From contig JAHDXL010000012.1 in the NCBI GenBank assembly GCA_023382935.1, positions 1 to 64,000 of the forward strand: a DNA stretch of 64,000 nt, written 5' to 3'. Under the pieces are notes generated by a model. It was not told the origin of the DNA. It saw nothing but the letters and a program-made list of their open reading frames with translations, and made no database searches. Each line of letters starts with the position of its first letter. Position 1 is the stretch's first letter. Origin of the DNA: Phycisphaerales bacterium. Lineage in GTDB: Bacteria; Planctomycetota; Phycisphaerae; Phycisphaerales; UBA1924. Shown in pieces: positions 48,400 to 56,386 of this stretch. A program made the position numbers and the translations under genes.

Positions 48400-50507
48400 G
48401 GTCTCTCCTTCAGACGGTAAAGCAACTGCCCGCTGTCGGGCCAGCCCATGATCGGCTCGCCGACCTCGTCCAGCCATTCAAGCACGCCGGGCGCCGTGAC
48501 GCTGGCGTCATACCAGCCTGACTCACCAAGGCGCCTCAGTTCGGCCAAGTCGGCCAGCACGTAGACCACGCCGCGATCCCGAAGCGACCTGGACCACGCC
48601 CACGGCTCGCCCGGGTGCTCACGCATGAGCCGCCCGAGTGGCGAAGTGTCCCAGGTTGTGTGATAGAGCACCGGCGGCGCCAGGTAGAGCGGCGTCGCCC
48701 CACCCAGCAGGTACACCCTGTCGCGCCCGGCGATCTGATTCACGGCCGGGATGGGCAACTCCGCGTGCGCCTCGGGCACGAAGGGCTCACCCTTGAGCGC
48801 GCGCACTCCGGCAATCATGGCTCGCGTGGGGGCACCTTCGAGTTGGCGCGACCAGATCCGGATCGTCACGCCGGTCTGCACCACGACCAACGCCAGTGCG
48901 AGCGCTGCCGCCGCACGCCGACGCTCGAGTCGCGCGATGGCCATGCCGATCAGCGGGGCGGCGGAGATCACGCACGGCACCAGGAAGCGGCTCTGCACGT
49001 GCGTGAGCATCAGCCAGGCGAGTAACTGCGCCAGCAGCCCTGCGATCAGGGCAAAGGCGATGCGGCGAAGACCCGACTGCTTACCTTCGATGCGGTGCGA
49101 AGCCAACAACGCGATCACCGCGAGAAGGCCGGCAGGGAAAGCAACGCCCCACTGCGGATTGGCCAGCCCGCGGAATCGAACGACGTCCGGGGCGTTCGGC
49201 GAAACGCCGGGGCTGGTCCACAGGGCGGTGCGCAGGCGATCGAGCAGCGAGCCATCAAAGCGGTGAGCCGATGCGAAGCGGGCGACCTGTTCGCCGGTCC
49301 AGTGGGCGCTGCCGAAGAGATCCGTCGCGGCCGGGAACACGGGGTTGCCGCACGCGAGGAAGTTGCGCACGAGCCACGGGGCCAGCATGGCAACTCCAGC
49401 CAGCGCCCCCGCGCCGATGGCCGGCAACCAGGCGCGTCGCGGCAGGCTCGCAAGCAGGGCAAGCCCGGCCACAGGCCCAACCATGAAGAGCGCCGTCGGC
49501 TTGGCGCCGCAGGCCACGCCGACCAGCGCTCCGGTCAGAAGCCCGCGCACCCACGGGCGCATCGACACGTGCGCGGCGGCCAGCACGGCACCGGCGCCCA
49601 ATGCCACCACCGCCATTTCGTTGTAGCCCAAGGATCCGACCACGACGACCCACGGCGTCGCGAGGGTCAGGCCCGCCGCAATGCTGCCCGCCAGTCGCCG
49701 GCGCGATTCATCCAGCCCCGCGCGCTCGGCCAGCACGCGCGCCAGCGCGCCGACGATCCACGCCGCCAAAAGCGTGATCCCCGCGTGCAGCCATTGGCAC
49801 GACAGGACGCGCCACCCATCGCCGGCCACCAGCCCGTGGCCTTGCCCCGGGCCGGCGGCGACAGGGGCCTCGGTCATCACCGCCAGGTGCAGGAACGCGG
49901 ACTCGACATAGCCGGGCAGGAAGGAGTAGACGTTGTGTTCGAGGGGTGTCAGCCGCCCGAGCGCCAGCCATTCCTGCGGAAGTTGAAGGTGGTAACTCAG
50001 CGCGTCGTAGCCGCCAAACTCCGACCCCCACAGCGTTCCCGGCGGGTTCGAGGCCGCGATGAACAGCACGCACGCTGCCGGAATGGCTGCCCAGCCCGGG
50101 CGGGCCCGCGGCGAGGCGCAAAGCCACGATCCGAACGAGCCAATCAGCCCTCGGACCAGCACCGCCAGTCCGATCGCACAGACCGCAATCGCAGAGATGG
50201 GCTTCAGCCAGCCGAGCGCGCCCAGCGCATGCGAGAGCGTGAGCATGAACGCCAGGCCCGTGGCCGCTCGCAGCGAGGCGCTACCCGGGCCATCGGGAAC
50301 AACCAGCCCAAGGAGACGCCCGTAGCCAAGGGCTGCGAGCAGGTAGATCGCCGCCGGCCCGCCGGCATAGACGGCCGTCGTGAGCACCCATCCCAGCCCC
50401 GCCGCCGGATCGCATCCCCCGCCCCACCCGGCCAGGGTGAGCACGCAGAGAACAACCCCAAGCAGGGCGGCCAGCAGGACCGGGGGCTTCCGGGAGCGAT
50501 CAGACAC
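48396..50507 (-). CDS. GT-C-like polytopic membrane glycosyltransferase
   Basis: A 703-residue protein with about 12 hydrophobic segments and a soluble C-terminal end. Between the early helices it has GGYDALSYHLQLPQEWL near residue 170, which matches the acidic loop of dolichyl-phosphate-sugar-using GT-C enzymes. It probably transfers sugar from a polyprenyl phosphate donor outside the membrane. Start: the reading frame continues upstream into the divergent Fur-like gene, so the GTG at 50507 is preferred. It overlaps the following gene (TTGA). The glycan and acceptor are unknown. Confidence 0.72.
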   Translation of the reverse strand: MSDRSRKPPVLLAALLGVVLCVLTLAGWGGGCDPAAGLGWVLTTAVYAGGPAAIYLLAALGYGRLLGLVVPDGPGSASLRAATGLAFMLTLSHALGALGWLKPISAIAVCAIGLAVLVRGLIGSFGSWLCASPRARPGWAAIPAACVLFIAASNPPGTLWGSEFGGYDALSYHLQLPQEWLALGRLTPLEHNVYSFLPGYVESAFLHLAVMTEAPVAAGPGQGHGLVAGDGWRVLSCQWLHAGITLLAAWIVGALARVLAERAGLDESRRRLAGSIAAGLTLATPWVVVVGSLGYNEMAVVALGAGAVLAAAHVSMRPWVRGLLTGALVGVACGAKPTALFMVGPVAGLALLASLPRRAWLPAIGAGALAGVAMLAPWLVRNFLACGNPVFPAATDLFGSAHWTGEQVARFASAHRFDGSLLDRLRTALWTSPGVSPNAPDVVRFRGLANPQWGVAFPAGLLAVIALLASHRIEGKQSGLRRIAFALIAGLLAQLLAWLMLTHVQSRFLVPCVISAAPLIGMAIARLERRRAAAALALALVVVQTGVTIRIWSRQLEGAPTRAMIAGVRALKGEPFVPEAHAELPIPAVNQIAGRDRVYLLGGATPLYLAPPVLYHTTWDTSPLGRLMREHPGEPWAWSRSLRDRGVVYVLADLAELRRLGESGWYDASVTAPGVLEWLDEVGEPIMGWPDSGQLLYRLKERP

Positions 50508-50558
50508 GGAGTGAGTGTAAGGCCGCGCCGGGGCGGTGCACGCGGGTAGAGTTGTGGC

Positions 50559-51014
50559 ATGAGCGGGCAGGAATCGATCGAGATCATCGAGCCTTTGTGT
50601 GCGGTGTTCCGGCGTCGGCTCAAGGCCGAGGGGGCCAAGTACACGCCGGAGCGGGCCCAGATCCTCGACGCGATCATCGAGCACGACGGGCTGTTCGAGG
50701 CCGAGTCGCTATTGGAGAAACTCAACCGCGGCGGGCGCAACGTCTCGAAGGCGACCGTCTACCGCACGCTCAAACTGCTCGAAGAAGCGGGCATCATCCA
50801 GACCGTGCTCTTTGACCGCGATCAGTCGCACTATCAACTGGTATACGGCAAGCAGCCGCAAACGCTGATCGTGCGGGTGGACACGGGGGAGATCGAGGCT
50901 GTGGACGTGCCCGAACTGATCGCCCTGCGCGACCGGATCTGCCGGCAGCGTGGACTGGCGCCGGAAGGGCACCGCCTCCAGATCTTCGCCAAGGCCGCGA
51001 AGAAGGACGCCTGA
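50559..51014 (+). CDS. Fur-family-like regulator with altered metal sites
   Basis: A 151-residue protein. The N-terminal helix-turn-helix matches the Fur family (YTPERAQILDAIIEHDGLF, VSKATVYRTLKLLEEAGII at 62-80), with a dimer-type region after it. The usual HHDH and two Cys-x2-Cys zinc sites are missing: at the metal-site position it reads SHYQLVYGKQPQTLIVRVD, and only Cys14 and one later Cys remain. It may sense something other than iron, or be a constitutive DNA-binding protein. It faces the GT-C-like gene, with 51 bases between starts. Confidence 0.8.
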   Translation: MSGQESIEIIEPLCAVFRRRLKAEGAKYTPERAQILDAIIEHDGLFEAESLLEKLNRGGRNVSKATVYRTLKLLEEAGIIQTVLFDRDQSHYQLVYGKQPQTLIVRVDTGEIEAVDVPELIALRDRICRQRGLAPEGHRLQIFAKAAKKDA

Positions 51015-51017
51015 GGA

Positions 51018-51935
51018 GTGGCACGCCCGCTGCTTATTGTCACCGAGCCACTACCCGAAGAGCCGCTGGCGTGGCTGCGCGAGAGGTGCGATGTGGTGTG
51101 CGCGGGTGCCGGCACGCCGAAGTTTGAGCAGTCGATCGGACGGGCGCAGGGACTGGTGGTGCGCACCTACACCACGGTCGATGACGTGCTGCTGGGCAGG
51201 GCGCCGGCTCTGCGCGTGGTCGGGCGAGCCGGCGTCGGGCTGGACAACATCGACCAAGCCGCCTGTCAGGCGCGGGGAATTGAGGTGGTGCACACGCCCG
51301 ACGCCAACACCTCGGCGGTGGCCGAGTATGTGTTCGCGCTGCTCCTTCGCCGCCTGAGGCCGATCGAACCGTTGAGCCGGCCAATCGCGCTGCCCGAATG
51401 GGAGGCGTGCCGCACCACGCGAGGCGCGGCGCGCGAGTTCAACGAGTTGACCATTGGCATCGTCGGCTTCGGGCGCATCGGCTCGCGTGTCGGGCGCATC
51501 GCCCGCGCCTTCGGCGCGCGCGTGCTCTTCAACGACCTGCGCCATATCGCACAAACCCACGACTGTGAAGCGGCTTCGCTCGAAGCCCTGCTGTCCACCT
51601 CCGACGTGGTCACGGTGCATGTCGACGGGCGTGCCTCCAACCGCGACTTCTTCAATGCACCGCGCTTCGCCCTGCTGCGCGACGATGCCTGGTTCCTCAA
51701 CACCAGCCGCGGCTTCGTGGTGGATGAATCGGCGCTGGCCGAATGGCTGCACGCTCATCCCCACGGGCTGGCCATGCTCGACGTGCACCGCACTGAGCCG
51801 ATCGACGCGCGTCATTCCCTCCTCGGGCTGCCCAACGCCGAGTTGTTCCCGCATGCGGCCGCGGCGACCAGGAGCGCCAGACTGCGCATGGGCTGGGTGG
51901 TGCGTGAGGTGTGGAACGCGCTCGCGAATGAGTGA
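51018..51935 (+). CDS. D-isomer-specific 2-hydroxyacid dehydrogenase
   Basis: A 305-residue NAD-dependent dehydrogenase of the SerA/2-hydroxyacid family. It has the Rossmann loop GIVGFGRIGSRVGRI near 149-163, the substrate Arg in the ASNRDFFN segment, the Glu site near WLHAHPHGLAMLDVHRTEP and the catalytic His. It lacks the ACT domain of full-length SerA. It probably acts on phosphoglycerate or a related hydroxy acid. It follows the Fur-like gene by three bases on the same strand, with a GTG start. Confidence 0.87.
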   Translation: MARPLLIVTEPLPEEPLAWLRERCDVVCAGAGTPKFEQSIGRAQGLVVRTYTTVDDVLLGRAPALRVVGRAGVGLDNIDQAACQARGIEVVHTPDANTSAVAEYVFALLLRRLRPIEPLSRPIALPEWEACRTTRGAAREFNELTIGIVGFGRIGSRVGRIARAFGARVLFNDLRHIAQTHDCEAASLEALLSTSDVVTVHVDGRASNRDFFNAPRFALLRDDAWFLNTSRGFVVDESALAEWLHAHPHGLAMLDVHRTEPIDARHSLLGLPNAELFPHAAAATRSARLRMGWVVREVWNALANE

Positions 51936-52041
51936 AACTGGTCGCCACTGGCGCGCCTTGCTTCTGCACAAACCTCTCCCTCAGGGGACAGTGAGTGCAT
52001 TTGGCCAACATGGCGACGATGCGCTTCCGTCACAAAACGGG

Positions 52042-52074
52042 CCAACGCCCGGACCAGAACGATCCGGGCGTTGG
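52042..52074 (-). terminator. Strong hairpin terminator between convergent genes
   Basis: CCAACGCCCGGA pairs exactly with TCCGGGCGTTGG around a nine-base loop. On the minus strand CCCGTTTTGTG follows, so it suits the gene at 52110; on the plus strand AGTTTGC follows. Confidence 0.75.
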
Positions 52075-52109
52075 AGTTTGCTTCCATCACCGGGCCGCTG
52101 CGCACCCGA

Positions 52110-53537
52110 TCAGTTGATGACCATGACGGTGATATAGCCCCACTCGTTATTGTTCCACTGCCCATTGCCATCGTCGTCGCCGGTCATGCCGACTTCGTAC
52201 GTGCCCGCAGAGAGTCCGGCGATCACGCCGCTGATGCCGAAAGCGGTCCGCTCGTTCTGGACGGCCGTCAGGTTGAACATGCCTCCGCCGTAGTTCGTGG
52301 GCGCTGCACCGCTGCCGGCGTCACGGTATCCGATATAGAGATCGAGGTTTCCTGCGCCGCCCGCCGAGGTGGTGCCGAAGGCGCGATTGGCGATCACCAC
52401 GATCTTCTGCCCGGCCGAGATGGTGACCGTGAGCGTAGGCGAGAGGAACTGGTTGATGGCCGAGGGCGTGTTGCTCGGTCCAGAAGTGAAGTTCGCGTAG
52501 ACCACGCCCCCGGGAGTCGTCTTCCAGATGCCGTTGCCCGCAGCGTCAGAGGTGAGCACATGGCCGGCCACGGCGCCGGAGGTCATCTGAAGTCCGCCGG
52601 ACTTGACGGTGCCGATCACTTCGAGTTTGGCCGTTGGGGACGCCGTCCCGATGCCGACGTTGTCGGAGAAGTACCCGCGGCCTTCGAAGTACCCGCCCCA
52701 GCCGTTCGTGACGTCGTAGGAAGTACCCTTCACGCCCACGCCGTTCGCGCTCGAGGCGAGACCCCACGCACCCACGCCGTCGGTGTTGGTCGCCCATCCC
52801 CAGACGCCCGTGGCTCCCAGGCCATCGGCGCGCCCGAAGGTGCCGTAGCGACCGTCGCCGTAGGAATACCCGACGACACCGACGTAGAGATCGCTGATCC
52901 CCAGGACGCCCGCTCCGGGATAGACGTTTGATTCGCCGCGAATGCCGGCGCGGTCGATGAAGCCGAACACGCTGGGTCCGACGTACACGCCCCGCATGCT
53001 GCTGGAGGACGCTCCGGCATTGGCGTTGGTCACCGACACGACCGGCCCACCGTCCACATCGCCCTGCCCGACGTACGGCAGACGCAGCCCCATCGCATAA
53101 GGCGCTGGCGTCAACGCCTGGCGCGGGCTGAGCGCCGTGTACGCCCCCACGGCGCAATCACCCACAGCCCCGCCGGCGCGCACGCCGATATCCAGGAAGA
53201 GTGCGACGCCCGTGTACTGCGCGCCGAAGTCGAGCGCGACTGTGAACTGCCCGTCCGTCACCGTCACGTTGTCGTGGCAGATCGGCCCGGCGACCAACAC
53301 GCCGTCGCTGTTGTACAAGGTGAAGCGCAGGTCATACACGCCGTTGGCCGGCGCGCCGGACGCTTCGAGATAGCCCTGGTACGTGAACGCGGTGCCGACA
53401 ATGGCGGCCCGATCCTGCGGCCCCGGATTCCGCTCCTGGAGCACAGGCGCCCGGTGCCCGGTCACAGTCAGATCCTGCGCGAAGAGCGACGACGCGGAAG
53501 CGGCGAGAACAGCAATGGCGATGGTGCAGCGGTACAT
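52110..53537 (-). CDS. Large secreted repeat protein, collagen or tail-fibre like
   Basis: A 475-residue exported protein with a signal peptide (MYRCTIAIAVLAASASSLFA). The first half has FTYQGYLEASGAPANGVYDL, a beta-sandwich opening, then Gly-rich short repeats like GVVGYSYGDGRYGTFGRADG and GVWGWATNTDGVGAWGLAS, which resemble tail-fibre or trimeric surface modules. A DNVGIGTASPTAKLEVIG segment marks the end of the stalk. It may be a surface appendage. A weak AGAGGGG site precedes the start at 53537. Confidence 0.7.
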   Translation of the reverse strand: MYRCTIAIAVLAASASSLFAQDLTVTGHRAPVLQERNPGPQDRAAIVGTAFTYQGYLEASGAPANGVYDLRFTLYNSDGVLVAGPICHDNVTVTDGQFTVALDFGAQYTGVALFLDIGVRAGGAVGDCAVGAYTALSPRQALTPAPYAMGLRLPYVGQGDVDGGPVVSVTNANAGASSSSMRGVYVGPSVFGFIDRAGIRGESNVYPGAGVLGISDLYVGVVGYSYGDGRYGTFGRADGLGATGVWGWATNTDGVGAWGLASSANGVGVKGTSYDVTNGWGGYFEGRGYFSDNVGIGTASPTAKLEVIGTVKSGGLQMTSGAVAGHVLTSDAAGNGIWKTTPGGVVYANFTSGPSNTPSAINQFLSPTLTVTISAGQKIVVIANRAFGTTSAGGAGNLDLYIGYRDAGSGAAPTNYGGGMFNLTAVQNERTAFGISGVIAGLSAGTYEVGMTGDDDGNGQWNNNEWGYITVMVIN

Positions 53538-53595
53538 GATGGATACCCCTCTTTCTCTCAAGCGCATCCGAGCCGCGGAAGCGCGGCCCTCAACA

Positions 53596-53608
53596 CACCA
53601 TTATGGTG
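53596..53608. promoter_or_regulatory. Inverted repeat CACCAT-T-ATGGTG upstream of the repeat protein
   Basis: A six-base inverted repeat with a single central base, 59 bases before the start at 53537. The minus strand reads CATAAT across it, a possible -10 box, but no good -35 box is seen. Low certainty. Confidence 0.25.
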
Positions 53609-53816
53609 CATCTCGTCCGAAATTGCGAGGGACAACCACCGCTTTTTGGGTCCGCACCGTGGCTGCTCATGGAATGCGAACGCGAGGCGAATGCACATGG
53701 CTGATCAGGGAGCGCGATGAACCTGCACGTTCACCAATCTTCATCGCTCTCATATGTTTCGTCACCATCGACCGCAGGGACTCCCTCGCATGTCTGGCGC
53801 GTATCAACGAGATGGC

Positions 53817-54170
53817 TCACGCTTGCCACTCGTGCGCACGCATGTTCTCCGCCCGGCGCAGGTCGGCCTCGCGCTGGGCGCGCTCCTGAAGTTCGCGCTC
53901 GTTCTCGCGCTCCACGCGCGCCTCTTCTTCCAGCCGCCGCCGCTCCGCCAGACGATGCGCGTCTTCGCGCTCCAACTCGCGGAAGTATGCCAGCCTCTGC
54001 TCCCGCTCCTCGGCCTCGCGCTCGAGGCGATCACGCTCGGCCCGCTCTTCTCGATGTCGGGCGGCCGTGCGCAACGACTCGTCCACCAACTCGCCGAGCC
54101 GCTCGCTCTGCTCGTGCTGCAGGGCGGTGCGGAATAGATCCAGGCCAGTTTTCACTTCCTGAGGCGTCAT
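53817..54170 (-). CDS. Small coiled-coil protein, unknown
   Basis: A 117-residue protein dominated by Glu, Arg, Leu and Ala heptads (RDRLEREAEEREQRLAYF, ERENERELQERAQREADL), a long charged coiled coil with no signal or helix anchor. The N-terminus MTPQEVKTGLDLFRTAL is more globular. I do not recognise it. The start could be an ATG at 54185 instead. It is encoded before ybeY in the opposite direction. Confidence 0.6.
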   Translation of the reverse strand: MTPQEVKTGLDLFRTALQHEQSERLGELVDESLRTAARHREERAERDRLEREAEEREQRLAYFRELEREDAHRLAERRRLEEEARVERENERELQERAQREADLRRAENMRAHEWQA

Positions 54171-54409
54171 GCGGCCGACCCCCATTCCCCGAAACAGGGT
54201 CCGAGAACTCCCGAGCCCCGGGCGCTCTTGCCCGCTTCGACCAGTCGCGGCCTTTGCTTGAGGCTGACTCTCGAAGTCACCTGATTGCGGGTCTGCACAG
54301 GAGGGATGTGCGGGATGAAACGGCCGGGCGCGGGGGTGACCGAGCGAATCTCTAGGTTCCCGGTCCGCGAGCCGATACAGTACGATTGCCGGTGAAACGG
54401 GCCGGTATT

Positions 54410-54934
54410 ATGGTGCGCACGATGGACGAAAGCCCTTCTGACGAACCTCCTCAGCGACCCGGCGCGTCTGCGTCGATCTGCCTGATCGACCCGGACGCGT
54501 TGCTGACGGTCACTGACCGGGCATGGCTGGAGCAGGCCGCCGCACGAGCCTGGGAGCACATGAAACTCCGTGGCGAAGTGCGCGTGCGCCTGCTCGACGA
54601 CCGCGCGATGAGCGAGGCGCACAAGCGTTCGATGGGGGAGAGCGGGACGACCGACGTGCTGACCTTCGATCTCGACCCCGGTTCGGGTGTGCTGGACGTT
54701 GACCTGCTGGTGTGCGTGGATGAGGCGTCGCGCCGGGCCATGGAGTTTGGACATGCAGTGGGGCGAGAGATCCTGCTCTACATCGTGCACGGGGTGCTGC
54801 ACTGCCTGGGGCATGACGACCATGACGAGGCGCAATCGCGGCGCATGCACGAGGAAGAAGACCGTATCCTGAGCGCGATCGGAGTCGGCGCGGTGTTCGC
54901 GCCGCCGGCGCGCTGCCAGGAGGAGCAAGTTTGA
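54410..54934 (+). CDS. ybeY: Endoribonuclease YbeY (rRNA maturation factor)
   Basis: A 174-residue metalloprotein needed for 16S rRNA 3' maturation and ribosome quality control. The motif HGVLHCLGHDDH, near residues 127-138, has the three His metal ligands; the family core SGTTDVLTFDL is at about 82-92. The extra Asp in LGHDDH is an unusual spacing. The ATG at 54410 is preferred; 54422 is an alternative. It overlaps the next gene as TTGA, so they are coupled. Confidence 0.88.
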   Translation: MVRTMDESPSDEPPQRPGASASICLIDPDALLTVTDRAWLEQAAARAWEHMKLRGEVRVRLLDDRAMSEAHKRSMGESGTTDVLTFDLDPGSGVLDVDLLVCVDEASRRAMEFGHAVGREILLYIVHGVLHCLGHDDHDEAQSRRMHEEEDRILSAIGVGAVFAPPARCQEEQV

Positions 54935-56277
54935 CTGGCACGGTGGCATTGTGGGTGGCCCTGCTTTCGCTGGGCTTGTCTGGTCTGCTTTCGACGCTCA
55001 TTCACGCGATGTCGCGGGCGACGCGCGTGAGCGTGGAGCAGGCGGCTGCGCGCAGCGGCAAGCCGGGGCGCGTGGCCCGCGTCACCGCGATCATGGACGA
55101 CGAAGACCATCACCTTTCAGCGCTGGCCCTGCCGCGAGCCATCCTCAACCTCACCGTGGTCGTGTCACTGCTCATCTGGATTACGCATGCGCGCGAGGCG
55201 CCGGCGTCGGAGTTCGTGGATCGCCTCATCGCGGTGGTGGTGGGCGGATTCCTGGTGTGGCTGATCGGCGTGGTCGTACCGCTGTCGGTGGCCGAGCACG
55301 CTGCGGACCGCACGGTGGCGATGTGGTCCTGGCTGATCCGCGCGTTTGGCGTGATCATGTCGCCGGCGCGCCCGGTGCTGGGCTTTGTGATGGAGGTGGT
55401 CCGGCGCCTGGCCGGCACGGAGCCTTCGACGGGCGCCGAAGCCCTCGAAGCCGAAATCATGTCCGTGGTCGAGGAGGGCGAACGGGAGGGACAGATCGAC
55501 GAGGGCGCGCGCGACATGATCGAGGCCGTGGTCGAGTTCCACTCCACCACCGTCGAGCAGATCATGACGCCGCGCACGGAGATGACGGCTCTGGAATACA
55601 CCGACGATCTGGAGGCGCTCAAGCGCTTCGTGCGCGACGCCGGGCACAGCCGCCTTCCGGTCTACGAAGAAAACCTCGATCACATCGTGGGGGTGCTGTA
55701 TCTCAAGGATCTATTGCGATGGATGGTTGAGCACGCCCCTGGCCACGGTGAAGCGTTCAGCCTGCGCAAGATCCTGCGTCCGGCGTCGTTCGTGCCCGAG
55801 ACCAAGACGGTGCGCGAACTGCTCAGCGAATTACTGACCAACAAGGTGCACATCGCCATCGTGGCCGACGAGTACGGAGGCACCAGCGGGCTGGTGACCT
55901 TCGAAGACATCGTCGAGGAGATTTTCGGCGAGATCCAGGACGAGTATGAGCCGGCAGAGGAAGGCCCGGCGCCGGTGTCGATCGACGAGTCGGCGCGCGC
56001 GGCCGAGATCGACGCGCGCATGGACATCGACGACGCCAACGACGAACTCGAGCCCCTGGCGATCGAGTTGCCCAGCCACGACGACTATGACACGGTCGGC
56101 GGGTTTGTGGTGGTGACGCTGGGGCGCATTCCCGAGGCCGGAGAGACCTTCATGCACGATCGGGTGCGGGTATCGGTTCTGGATGCCGAGCCGACGCGGG
56201 TGAAGCGCGTCCGCGTCGAGCGCGTCGACCCGCAGCGCACCGAAGACACGCCGCTGAGCGAACAGGCGGTGAAGTGA
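54931..56277 (+). CDS. CNNM/CorC-type CBS-domain membrane protein
   Basis: A 448-residue protein with a DUF21 transmembrane domain (four helices in the first 140 residues), a pair of CBS domains (about 200-330) beginning VEQIMTPRTEMTALEY, and a C-terminal CorC_HlyC domain. Relatives are magnesium and cobalt efflux or hemolysin-like proteins. The TTG start overlaps the ybeY stop and has CAGGAGGAGCAAGT upstream. This ybeY/CorC arrangement is common in bacteria. Confidence 0.9.
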   Translation: MTGTVALWVALLSLGLSGLLSTLIHAMSRATRVSVEQAAARSGKPGRVARVTAIMDDEDHHLSALALPRAILNLTVVVSLLIWITHAREAPASEFVDRLIAVVVGGFLVWLIGVVVPLSVAEHAADRTVAMWSWLIRAFGVIMSPARPVLGFVMEVVRRLAGTEPSTGAEALEAEIMSVVEEGEREGQIDEGARDMIEAVVEFHSTTVEQIMTPRTEMTALEYTDDLEALKRFVRDAGHSRLPVYEENLDHIVGVLYLKDLLRWMVEHAPGHGEAFSLRKILRPASFVPETKTVRELLSELLTNKVHIAIVADEYGGTSGLVTFEDIVEEIFGEIQDEYEPAEEGPAPVSIDESARAAEIDARMDIDDANDELEPLAIELPSHDDYDTVGGFVVVTLGRIPEAGETFMHDRVRVSVLDAEPTRVKRVRVERVDPQRTEDTPLSEQAVK

Positions 56278-56333
56278 CCGCTCGCGCAACTCTCCTGCAT
56301 CGTTGCTGCGGCGCCCGGCAGATGATCTGTAAA

Positions 56334-56363
56334 GCCAGCAACCTCGGAAGCGAGGTTGCTGGC
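56334..56363. repeat. Perfect 13-base-pair hairpin between convergent genes
   Basis: GCCAGCAACCTCG pairs exactly with CGAGGTTGCTGGC around a GAAG tetraloop. It lies between the converging CBS gene (ends 56277) and the secreted-protein gene (ends 56387). There is no T-run, so it is a structural element or Rho-dependent end rather than a standard terminator. Confidence 0.5.
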
Positions 56364-56386
56364 ACGGATCGAAGTCGCTCTGGCGG

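Noticed and set aside
49095-50549. A 484-codon frame opposite the GT-C-like gene
   Set aside because: Composition is Arg, Gln and Gly-rich with no motif, and it overlaps a clear membrane protein.
53717-54355. A plus-strand 212-codon frame over the coiled-coil gene
   Set aside because: It is Arg, Ala and Pro-rich, lacks a good start, and mirrors the coiled-coil gene.
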